Assembly: GCA_900766895.1 (NCBI GenBank)
Contig: CAAFXF010000075.1
Location: 1-5,932 of the forward strand
Direction: 5' to 3'
DNA: 5,932 nucleotides
From: Clostridia bacterium
GTDB lineage: Bacteria; Bacillota; Clostridia; Oscillospirales; Acutalibacteraceae
Made by a program: the position numbers and the translations under genes. The notes beneath the pieces are model-generated. The model did not search any database, had not been told where the DNA came from, and saw only the letters and a list, made by a program, of their open reading frames with translations. How positions within the stretch are numbered: position 1 is the stretch's first letter; each line of letters opens with the position of its first letter. Shown piece after piece: positions 1 to 5,911 of the stretch.

Positions 1-18
1 ACGACGCTCTTCCGATCT
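1..18 (+). other. Illumina TruSeq adapter remnant (left end)
   Basis: The first 18 bases, ACGACGCTCTTCCGATCT, match the 3' end of the Illumina TruSeq read-1 adapter exactly. This is library-derived sequence left untrimmed, not genomic DNA. Genomic sequence begins at about position 19. Bases 6-18 are the exact reverse complement of 5912-5924, because the two Y-adapter arms share that stem. Confidence 0.97.
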
Positions 19-43
19 AATTTATATATTATATAATATCTGC

Positions 44-79
44 AAAAATAAAACAGCTCTCCTTAAAAAAGAGAGCTGT
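44..79 (-). terminator. Intrinsic terminator of the alaS-HIT-phosphoribosyltransferase block
   Basis: Arms 53-61 (ACAGCTCTC) and 71-79 (GAGAGCTGT) form a perfect 9-bp stem around a 9-nt loop. On the minus strand the stem is followed at once by a U-rich tail, TTTATTTTT (52 down to 44). It lies about 10 nt past the stop codon of the phosphoribosyltransferase gene and points the right way to end the leftward transcript. The rest of the stretch to the left (19-43) is very AT-rich and holds no gene I can see. Confidence 0.88.
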
Positions 80-89
80 AATATTTAAC

Positions 90-632
90 TTATTTAAAAA
101 ATAACGGAAGCCTTTCAAGATAAATAATATCATCTCTGTCAGCGGCGTCACCCTCTGCAAGCGGGAAACAGGAGGCAACAACATTTGCATTGAATTTTGC
201 CAAAAGCTCCTTTACAGCCTTAAGGCTGCCGCCTGTTGAAACAACATCATCAACGATAAGAACACGCTTGCCGTCAAGCAAGTCGCCGTCCTCGTGACCG
301 AGATACAGTGCCTGCTCCTTTTGAGTTGTAAGAGAAACATCTGCAACCTTTTCGGGACGGTCCATATACACCTTTACACCCTTGCGAACAACAATATACT
401 TTTTGCCGCTCATACGGCTCATTTCGTATGCAAGAGGAATTGACTTTGCCTCCGGTGTTACTATGTAATCAAACTCCGGAACCTTTTTAAGAAGCTCTCT
501 TGCGCAAACCTCTGTAAGCTCTACATCACCGAAAAGGATAAATGCGGCAATATCAAGAGTATCCGATACAGGAAATTTTTGAAGCTGTCTTTCTATACCG
601 CCGATTTTTAATGTATAAAATTCCTTACTCAT
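90..632 (-). CDS. Purine-type phosphoribosyltransferase (adenine phosphoribosyltransferase-like)
   Basis: This 180-residue protein is a type I phosphoribosyltransferase, which transfers a base onto PRPP and releases pyrophosphate. The signature is the PRPP-binding loop VLIVDDVVSTGGS at residues 124-136: a hydrophobic strand, two Asp, then a Thr/Gly-rich turn. The segment TPEAKSIPLAYE (59-70) and VRKG (82-85) align with the PEARG and RK elements of adenine phosphoribosyltransferases, and the length fits that family. The N-terminal part and the AKSIPL variation differ from textbook Apt, so AMP synthesis from adenine is likely but not proven. Another purine, or a regulatory role, is possible. 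It is presumably cytoplasmic. The ATG overlaps the stop of the upstream HIT gene in an ATGA arrangement, with GGGAG about 10 nt upstream inside that gene, so translational coupling is likely. The gene is last in the block and is followed by a terminator. Confidence 0.85.
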   Translation of the reverse strand: MSKEFYTLKIGGIERQLQKFPVSDTLDIAAFILFGDVELTEVCARELLKKVPEFDYIVTPEAKSIPLAYEMSRMSGKKYIVVRKGVKVYMDRPEKVADVSLTTQKEQALYLGHEDGDLLDGKRVLIVDDVVSTGGSLKAVKELLAKFNANVVASCFPLAEGDAADRDDIIYLERLPLFFK

Positions 633-961
633 ATCAAATTCTCTCCCAATTCCTTTCCGCCGATTACATGAAAATGAAGATGCATAACGGTTTGACCTGC
701 ATCTGAGCCGCAGTTATTGATAATTCTGTAAGACTCAATACCCTGCGATTTTGCAATCTGCGGAATCATTTCAAAAATATGACTGACATATTTACTGTTT
801 TGCTCGGTAATGGCATTTGCAGACTCAATATGCTCCTTAGGAACACAGAGAAAATGCACCGGTGCAACAGGATTAAGGTCCTTAAAAGCAACCATCATAT
901 CATCCTCGTACACCTTTGTTGAAGGTATATTACCGTTAATTATCTCACAAAAAACGCACAT
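629..961 (-). CDS. HIT family (histidine triad, HinT-like) nucleotide hydrolase
   Basis: This 110-residue protein is a complete HinT/PKCI-type histidine triad protein. The triad reads HLHFHV, with His94, His96 and His98, and is followed by the usual IGG. The N terminus CVFCEIINGNIPS carries a CxxC pair (Cys2, Cys5), typical of family members that bind a structural zinc. NCGSDAGQTVMHLHFH is the standard run into the active site. Family members hydrolyse AMP conjugates such as adenosine phosphoramidates, and some cleave aminoacyl-AMP made by tRNA synthetases; the substrate here is unknown. The gene starts 20 nt after the alaS stop codon. Its ATG has a strong GGAGG (970-974) with 8-nt spacing. 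Its stop overlaps the start of the phosphoribosyltransferase by 4 nt. No terminator is visible on either side, so the three genes probably share one transcript. Confidence 0.94.
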   Translation of the reverse strand: MCVFCEIINGNIPSTKVYEDDMMVAFKDLNPVAPVHFLCVPKEHIESANAITEQNSKYVSHIFEMIPQIAKSQGIESYRIINNCGSDAGQTVMHLHFHVIGGKELGENLI

Positions 962-981
962 ATCAATATCCTCCGTGTTTG

Positions 982-3609
982 TTATTTAACCAAGCTTCTT
1001 ACAATTTCTTCAACCTTTGCAAGTGCGTCGTCAATTTTGGAAATATCCTTTGCACCTGCCATAGCAGAATCCGGACGGCCTCCGCCGCCACCGCCTGCAA
1101 GCACGGCAACCTGCTTAACAAGGTCTCCTGCCTTTACGCCCTTGGCAATAGCATCCTTACCGCATACTGCAACAAGGTTTGCCTTGTCACCGTTTACACC
1201 GGCAATAAGCGCAACGACATTATCACCCTTTGCTTTAATATCATCACCCATAGAACGAAGAGCATCCGGGGTGGTACCCTCTACCCTTGCTACATAAAGC
1301 TCCAAGCCGTCAACGTCAATAGCCGATGAGAACATATCGGCACTCTTGAGCCTTGTAAGCTGAGCATTGAGGCCTTGAATTTCCTTATCCTTATTTTTGT
1401 TATCTGCAAGTACAGCAGTAATTCTGTCCTTAACTTCGCTGTCGCTTGACTTAAACGAAGCAGAAGCAAACTTAACGGTATCCTCACACTCTGCAAGATA
1501 ATTGAGGACGCCTGTGCCTGTAAGAGCGGTAATTCTGCGAACACCTGCGGCAACGGAAGCCTCTGACACAATCTTGAAAAGGCCAAGCTCACCTGTTGAA
1601 GAAACATGAGTACCGCCGCAGAACTCTGTTGATGAGTCGCCTGCCTTTACAACTCTTACAATGTCGCCGTACTTTTCACCGAAGAGCATCATTGCACCCA
1701 TTTTCTTTGCCTCATCAATAGGCATCTCCTGCATAGTAACGCAATCGCAGGATAGAATGTTTGCATTAACGATTTGCTCAACTCTCTTGAGTTCATCCTC
1801 TGTCATCGGGTTAAAGTGAGTAAAATCAAAGCGAACCTCTTTTTCGTTTACAAGCTGACCTGCCTGCTCAACATGAGTACCGAGAACCTCACGAAGAGCT
1901 GCCTGAAGAAGATGAGCAGCAGTATGGTTACGCATAATTGCTTTTCTTCTGTCTGCATCAATGCTTGCTGTCACTGTATTGCCAACGGAAATAACACCCG
2001 ATTTAACAGTACAGCTATGAATATACACACCGTCGGCATTCTTTGTTGTATCATCAACAACAGCCTCTACGCCGTCGGCAACGATAACGCCTGTATCGGC
2101 AACCTGTCCGCCCGATGTTGCGTAAAACGGAGTTTTGTCAAGAACAACTGCTCCCTTTTCGCCTGCGCCGAGCATATCGACAGACTCACCGTCGGCATTT
2201 ACAATAGCCAAAACCTTTGCTTCAGCCTTGAAATCGGTATAGCCTGTAAAAACGGTTTTATCTGCGTCAATTTTAACACCCTCGCCCTTCCATGCATCTG
2301 CACCTGCATCCTTGCGTGCAGCACGTGCAGTGGCCTTTTGATTTGCAAGAAGCTCGTTAAATTTGTCCTCGTCAACTGTCATTCCTCGCTCCTCCAAAAC
2401 ATCCTTTGTTAAGTCAAGCGGGAAGCCGAAGGTATCGTTAAGCTTAAACGCATCCTCGCCGGAGAATACAGTACCCTCTGTATTTTCAATGTATTCGTCA
2501 AGGCGTGCAAGACCTGCGTCGATGGTTTTGCCGAATGATTCCTCCTCTGACAAAAGAACCTTTTTGATAAGCTCTGCCTTATCCTTAAGCTCAGGATAAG
2601 CAACCTTATTATCCTCAAGCACGGTTTCACATACCTTGTAAAGAAACGGCTCATTAACACCGAGAAGTCTGCCGTGACGGCAGGCTCTGCGGATAAGTCT
2701 TCTCAAAACATATCCTCTGCCGTTATTTGACGGAATTACGCCATCACCGATCATAAAGGTTGATGAACGCACGTGGTCTGTAATAACACGAAGCGAAACA
2801 TCATTTTTAGCATCGTCGTGATAGTTTACACCGGCAATTTCGGAAATTTTCTTCATTGTGTTTTGAACGGTATCAACCTCAAAGATGTTATCTACGCCCT
2901 GCATAATGCATGCAAGTCTTTCAAGTCCCATACCGGTATCAATATTCTTTTGTGCAAGCTCTGTATAATTACCGTTGCCGTCATTGTTGAACTGGCTGAA
3001 TACATTATTCCAGAACTCTGTAAATCTGTCACACTCGCAGCCGGGACCGCAATCAGGTGAGCCACAGCCGTACTTTTCACCACGGTCAAAGTAAATCTCC
3101 GAGCAAGGACCGCACGGACCTGAGCCGTGCTCCCAGAAATTATCAGCCTTGCCGAGACGAACAATGTGTGACGGGTCGACACCGTTTTGCTTTGTCCAAA
3201 TCTCGTATGCCTCGTCATCATTTTCATAAATGGTAACATAAAGCTTATCAACAGGCATTTCGAGAACCTCGGTACAAAATTCCCAAGCCCACGCAGTAGC
3301 CTCTTTCTTGAAATAATCTCCAAATGAGAAGTTACCGAGCATCTCAAAAAAGGTGCCGTGACGGGCAGTTTTGCCAACCTGCTCAATATCAGGAGTTCTG
3401 ATACATTTTTGACAGGTTGTAACCCTGTTTCTCGGCGGGGTAACCTCACCTGTAAAATACTTTTTCATGGGAGCCATACCCGAATTAATGAGCAAAAGGC
3501 TCTTATCTCCGTTTGGCACCAATGAAAAGCTGGGCAATCTTAAATGCCCCTTGCTTTCAAAAAATGACAAATATTTTTCTCTAATATCGTTTAAGGATGT
3601 CCATTCCAT
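982..3609 (-). CDS. alaS: Alanine--tRNA ligase (alanyl-tRNA synthetase)
   Basis: This cytoplasmic class II synthetase charges tRNA-Ala through an alanyl-AMP intermediate and hydrolyses mischarged Ser/Gly-tRNA. From the chosen ATG it has 875 residues, the normal bacterial size. Visible parts, in that numbering: the N-terminal aminoacylation domain with motif 2 (RVTTCQKCIR at 62-71 and FFEMLGNFSFGDYFK at 87-101) and motif 3 (GRGYVLRRLIRR, 297-308). A Cys-rich loop spans about 166-193 (Cys166, 169, 182, 187, 191, 193), as I recall from clostridial homologues. The editing domain has zinc ligands HTAAH (His562, His566) and CGGTH (Cys664, His668). The C-Ala domain has a six-glycine run and RPD at 839-847. 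The frame extends 8 codons upstream to a TTG, but the ATG at 3607-3609 has GGAG 9 nt upstream and starts MEWTSLNDIREKYL, the usual family start. No T-box leader is visible. The gene is intact and leads the block with the HIT and phosphoribosyltransferase genes. Confidence 0.98.
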   Translation of the reverse strand: MEWTSLNDIREKYLSFFESKGHLRLPSFSLVPNGDKSLLLINSGMAPMKKYFTGEVTPPRNRVTTCQKCIRTPDIEQVGKTARHGTFFEMLGNFSFGDYFKKEATAWAWEFCTEVLEMPVDKLYVTIYENDDEAYEIWTKQNGVDPSHIVRLGKADNFWEHGSGPCGPCSEIYFDRGEKYGCGSPDCGPGCECDRFTEFWNNVFSQFNNDGNGNYTELAQKNIDTGMGLERLACIMQGVDNIFEVDTVQNTMKKISEIAGVNYHDDAKNDVSLRVITDHVRSSTFMIGDGVIPSNNGRGYVLRRLIRRACRHGRLLGVNEPFLYKVCETVLEDNKVAYPELKDKAELIKKVLLSEEESFGKTIDAGLARLDEYIENTEGTVFSGEDAFKLNDTFGFPLDLTKDVLEERGMTVDEDKFNELLANQKATARAARKDAGADAWKGEGVKIDADKTVFTGYTDFKAEAKVLAIVNADGESVDMLGAGEKGAVVLDKTPFYATSGGQVADTGVIVADGVEAVVDDTTKNADGVYIHSCTVKSGVISVGNTVTASIDADRRKAIMRNHTAAHLLQAALREVLGTHVEQAGQLVNEKEVRFDFTHFNPMTEDELKRVEQIVNANILSCDCVTMQEMPIDEAKKMGAMMLFGEKYGDIVRVVKAGDSSTEFCGGTHVSSTGELGLFKIVSEASVAAGVRRITALTGTGVLNYLAECEDTVKFASASFKSSDSEVKDRITAVLADNKNKDKEIQGLNAQLTRLKSADMFSSAIDVDGLELYVARVEGTTPDALRSMGDDIKAKGDNVVALIAGVNGDKANLVAVCGKDAIAKGVKAGDLVKQVAVLAGGGGGGRPDSAMAGAKDISKIDDALAKVEEIVRSLVK

Positions 3610-3618
3610 AATTATATA

Positions 3619-3622
3619 CTCC
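3619..3622 (-). promoter_or_regulatory. Ribosome binding site that decides the alaS start
   Basis: On the minus strand GGAG (3622 down to 3619) sits 9 nt before the ATG at 3609. The alternative in-frame TTG at 3633 has only a weak upstream GGCAG, and starting there would place this GGAG inside the coding sequence. This supports the ATG as the real start. Confidence 0.75.
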
Positions 3623-3654
3623 AAATCCGGCAAAAATCTGCCAAATTATTATTT

Positions 3655-3682
3655 ATTTTATTCTTGCTAAAAACGACATCAA
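3655..3682 (-). promoter_or_regulatory. Candidate alaS promoter
   Basis: On the minus strand TTGATG (3682-3677) and TAAAAT (3660-3655) are separated by 16 nt, with 45 nt of leader before the alaS ATG. The boxes are a fair but not perfect match to the housekeeping sigma consensus. The region is AT-rich, so chance matches are easy. The -35 box would begin at the last base of the upstream hairpin stem. Confidence 0.4.
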
Positions 3683-3703
3683 GGCGGGAGCAATCTCCCG
3701 CCT
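3668..3703 (-). terminator. Probable terminator after the YdbC-like gene
   Basis: A perfect GC-rich hairpin has arms 3682-3690 and 3695-3703 (9 bp, GGCGGGAG/CTCCCGCC plus one A-T pair) and a tight 4-nt loop. It lies 9 nt past the stop codon of the ydbC-like gene. On the minus strand the stem is followed by TTGATGTCG and only then by TTTTT, so the U-tract is displaced by 9 nt. That weakens the call as a standard intrinsic terminator. The hairpin may be leaky, letting some ackA-ydbC transcript reach alaS, or may protect a 3' end. Confidence 0.6.
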
Positions 3704-3712
3704 GAATGACCG

Positions 3713-3928
3713 TTAAAGCTTTTCGGCAATCTTTGTAAGCTCAACAAGCTCTTCCTTTGTAAAAGTAAGACCCTTGCTCATCTTTGAATGATCAGGTGAC
3801 CAATCTCTTACGTCAACCTTTGGCTCTCTGCCGTTCCAAGAAATCATATTAACTTCTCTTGTCCAGCCACGTGATGTCTCTGAAATAACACCAAGATGCT
3901 CTGTAATTTCATACTTAATTTCCGGCAC
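3713..3928 (-). CDS. YdbC-like PC4-family single-stranded DNA-binding protein
   Basis: This 71-residue protein resembles the small bacterial PC4/YdbC family. Those proteins adopt the fold of the eukaryotic coactivator PC4 and bind single-stranded nucleic acid as dimers; the Lactococcus YdbC protein is the studied example. Matching features are EITEHLGVISETSRGWTRE (7-25), the SWNGREPKVDVRDWSPDH core (30-47), KGLTFTKEEL (52-61) and a C-terminal helix. The aromatic and basic residues of the core suit ssDNA contact. The cellular role is not well defined. The start is GTG at 3928 with a very strong AAAGGGGG 8 nt upstream. A nearby ATG at 3946-3948 is out of frame. The gene begins 57 nt after the ackA stop with no terminator between, so it is probably read from the ackA promoter, and a hairpin follows it. 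Confidence 0.85.
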   Translation of the reverse strand: MPEIKYEITEHLGVISETSRGWTREVNMISWNGREPKVDVRDWSPDHSKMSKGLTFTKEELVELTKIAEKL

Positions 3929-3936
3929 TGAAATTT

Positions 3937-3944
3937 CCCCCTTT
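3937..3944 (-). promoter_or_regulatory. Strong ribosome binding site for the GTG start of the YdbC-like gene
   Basis: On the minus strand AAAGGGGG (3944 down to 3937) lies 8 nt before the GTG codon at 3928. It supports GTG as the start and suggests high translation despite the non-ATG codon. No in-frame ATG is available near the conserved N terminus. Confidence 0.75.
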
Positions 3945-3985
3945 CATAGACTTTATGCGAAAAATATAATTTACCGTAATTACCG

Positions 3986-5197
3986 TTACCCTACCAATTC
4001 CTCTGTATCTCTTGCAATCATAAGCTCCTCGTCTGTTGCAAGAATAAACACTCTAACCTTATCGCTGGAATCGGTAAGCTCTGCCTCTGCGCCCTTTTGA
4101 GTTGCCGAGTTAACAGCCTCATTAATGTGCACACCGAGATAGCCGAAATATGAGCAAATCTTTGAACGAAGCCACACGCCGTTTTCGCCGATACCGCCTG
4201 TAAATACAATAGCATCTACACCGTTCATTGCTGCAACATATGAGCCGACGAACTTTGCAATCTCATAAGCCTGCATTTCGTGAGCGAGGATGGCTCTTTC
4301 ATTGCCCTCCTCCTGCGCCTTGCAAATATCTCTGTCATCGGAGGATACACCGGACACTGCCTGTACACCTGACTTTTTGTTAAGGATAGCATCCATATCA
4401 TCAGGGTTGATGCCTTCCTTTTTCATAATGAAAGTAACTGCCGAAGGATCAACACCACCGGAGCGGGTGCCCATCATAAATCCGTCAAGAGGGGTAAAGC
4501 CCATTGATGTATCAACAACCTTGCCGTGATCAACAGCGGCAATTGACGAGCCGTTGCCGAGGTGGCAGGTAATAATCTTAAGGTCCTTAATATTCTTGCC
4601 CATTCTATCTGCAACTCTTTGAGATACAAACTTATGAGAGGTACCGTGGAAGCCGTAACGGCGAATACCGTACTTTTCATAATATGCATAAGGCAATGCG
4701 TACATATAAGCCTTTGGAGGCATTGTAGAATGAAATGCCGTGTCAAACACAAATACCTGCGGTACATTTGGACCTACAACACTTAAGCAAGCCTCATAGC
4801 CCTGGATGTTTGCAGGATTGTGAAGCGGAGCAAGCGGTGAAAGCTCCTTAACTGTTTGAACAACCTCGGGAGTAACGATAACAGACTTTGTATACTTATC
4901 GCCGCCCTGTACAACTCTGTGACCTATTGCGTCAATCTCGTTAAAGCTGTCAACAACCTTATACTCACCCTCCGAAAGAATGTACTTAACCTCGTTAAAC
5001 GCATCTGTATGTGTGAGGAGCTCTTTATCGTACTTATAGGTTTCTCCATTCACCTTAACGATAACATTTTCCTCTCCGCCCGAAATTTTAAGGCCGATAC
5101 GCTCAACGGCACCCTTACAAAGAACTGACTCATTGTCCATATCTATGAGCTGATATTTCAATGAAGAGCTGCCACAATTAATAACAAGAATTTTCAT
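3986..5197 (-). CDS. ackA: Acetate kinase
   Basis: Acetate kinase interconverts acetate plus ATP with acetyl-phosphate plus ADP. In fermenting Clostridia it mainly yields ATP while releasing acetate, in the cytoplasm. The protein has 403 residues, the normal size (about 400), and all family signatures: the N-terminal VINCGSSSLKY (5-15), GHRVVQGG with Arg94 (92-99), FDTAFH with the catalytic Asp152, RRYGFHGTSH with His184, the phosphate-binding HLGNGSS (212-218), GTRSGGVDP with Arg245, GGIGENG (334-340) and the acidic ATDEELMIARDT near the C terminus. The roles of these residues come from knowledge of the archaeal and bacterial enzymes. The ATG has GGAGG (5205-5209) with 7-nt spacing, and a near-consensus promoter lies upstream. 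The usual partner pta is not adjacent: a YdbC-like gene follows, and the divergent neighbour is tmcAL. The gene looks intact. Confidence 0.98.
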   Translation of the reverse strand: MKILVINCGSSSLKYQLIDMDNESVLCKGAVERIGLKISGGEENVIVKVNGETYKYDKELLTHTDAFNEVKYILSEGEYKVVDSFNEIDAIGHRVVQGGDKYTKSVIVTPEVVQTVKELSPLAPLHNPANIQGYEACLSVVGPNVPQVFVFDTAFHSTMPPKAYMYALPYAYYEKYGIRRYGFHGTSHKFVSQRVADRMGKNIKDLKIITCHLGNGSSIAAVDHGKVVDTSMGFTPLDGFMMGTRSGGVDPSAVTFIMKKEGINPDDMDAILNKKSGVQAVSGVSSDDRDICKAQEEGNERAILAHEMQAYEIAKFVGSYVAAMNGVDAIVFTGGIGENGVWLRSKICSYFGYLGVHINEAVNSATQKGAEAELTDSSDKVRVFILATDEELMIARDTEELVG

Positions 5198-5256
5198 TAT
5201 TATTCCTCCGTACTTGAAATTATCTTCTAATAATTATATAATATAGTATATAGTTA

Positions 5257-5285
5257 ATAATAATATTATAAATTATAATTGTCAA
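5257..5285 (-). promoter_or_regulatory. ackA promoter (housekeeping sigma type)
   Basis: On the minus strand a perfect -35 box TTGACA (5285-5280) is followed after exactly 17 nt by TATTAT (5262-5257), one mismatch from TATAAT. Transcription would begin near 5250, giving a leader of about 53 nt to the ackA ATG. No riboswitch or attenuator fold is evident in the leader. A perfect TATAAT at 5270-5265 also exists on this strand, but only 9 nt after the -35 box, so it is not a usable partner. Confidence 0.8.
5274..5279 (+). promoter_or_regulatory. Candidate tmcAL -10 box
   Basis: A perfect TATAAT lies 24 nt upstream of the tmcAL ATG. The best-placed -35 (TAGTTA, 5251-5256, 17-nt spacing) matches the consensus at only 3 of 6 positions, so this would be a weak promoter with a leader of about 15-20 nt. 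The box directly abuts the ackA -35 on the other strand. In such AT-rich DNA a chance TATAAT is quite possible. Confidence 0.45.
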
Positions 5286-5303
5286 GAGAAAAAGGATAAA
5301 AAT

Positions 5304-5911
5304 ATGAATTTTGGTATAGTTTGTGAATTAAACCCGATTCACAGCGGTCACAAATATCTTTTTGAAAGTGTAAAAAAGGATAATGACGCTATAATATGTG
5401 CAATGAGCGGAAACTTTGTTCAGCGAGGAGAATTTGCTGTTTACGACAAATTTACAAGAGCAAGAGAGGCTGTAAAAAGCGGTGCGGATTTGGTTATAGA
5501 AATTCCCGCACTTTCGACAATTCAATCGGCACAGGGCTATGCTATGGCAGGAGTTAAAATCCTTGAATCAACAGGTATTTGCGATTGCCTTGCCTTTGGA
5601 GCAGAATGTGATGATATTGATGCGTTGAGAAGTATTGCCGAGGAAATAAAAGATAAGGATGCTCAAATAAAAGCAGAGCTTGCCAAGGGAGTGTCATATC
5701 CCGTTGCGCGCAGAAATGTAATAGGCTCTCCCCTGCTCGATACACCGAATAACATACTTGCAATAGAATACCTAACATACACAAAGCTAAAAGCTAAAGC
5801 AATAAAGCGTATAGGCAAAGGGCACGACAGCGATGACAGTGAATATTCGGCAAGTGAAATAAGAAAGCACCTTAGTCAAAACGAAATCTGCACAATGAAA
5901 AGCTGTGAACG
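5304..5911 (+). CDS. tmcAL: tRNA(Met) cytidine acetate ligase, 5' half (partial)
   Basis: This protein matches the YlbM/TmcAL family. These enzymes use ATP and acetate to form acetyl-AMP and acetylate the wobble cytidine (ac4C34) of elongator tRNA-Met. Visible signatures are the nucleotidyltransferase-type start CELNPIHSGHKYL with the HxxH motif (His13, His16), MSGNFVQRGE (34-43), FGAE (98-101), SPLLDTPNNILAIEY (142-156), KRIGKGH (168-174) and SASEIRK (182-188). Only 202 genomic codons are present, against about 400 in the family, so the C-terminal half is missing. The frame continues without a stop into the adapter, where the apparent residues after Glu202 are artificial. The ATG at 5304 has AAAGGA about 7 nt upstream. 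The gene is divergent from ackA; I recall ylbM homologues near pta-ackA in other clostridia. The truncation is technical, not a pseudogene. Confidence 0.93.

Noticed and set aside
1268..1280. GGGGTGGTACCCT on the plus strand, like the T-box core GGGTGGNACC.
   Set aside because: It is inside the alaS coding region on the antisense strand, lacks the rest of the T-box consensus, has no downstream synthetase gene in that direction, and is explained by codons for EGTTP.
1774..2412. A 212-codon open frame on the plus strand.
   Set aside because: It lies wholly antisense to the intact alaS gene, has no convincing ribosome site and a Cys/Asn-rich composition typical of the reverse complement of a real gene.
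2892..3449. A 185-codon open frame on the minus strand.
   Set aside because: It overlaps alaS in another frame, resembles no family I know, and alaS motifs cover the same bases.
3607..3633. A longer alaS starting at the TTG at 3633 (883 residues).
   Set aside because: The extra eight residues are not family-like, the TTG has a poor ribosome site, and GGAG is correctly placed for the ATG at 3609.
3971..3986. Direct repeat TTACCGT twice with 9-nt period, and the palindrome GTAATTAC, just past the ackA coding end.
   Set aside because: It is too short and AT-rich to call an operator, and it does not fold into a terminator.
5328..5525. A 65-codon minus-strand open frame opposite tmcAL.
   Set aside because: It is antisense to clear TmcAL motifs and has no family resemblance; it is a shadow of the real gene.
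19..5911. A possible defence, mobile or CRISPR element, looked for across the whole window.
   Set aside because: All coding space is filled by recognised housekeeping genes, no spaced repeats or integrase/transposase motifs were found, and the intergenic gaps are about 106 bases or less.
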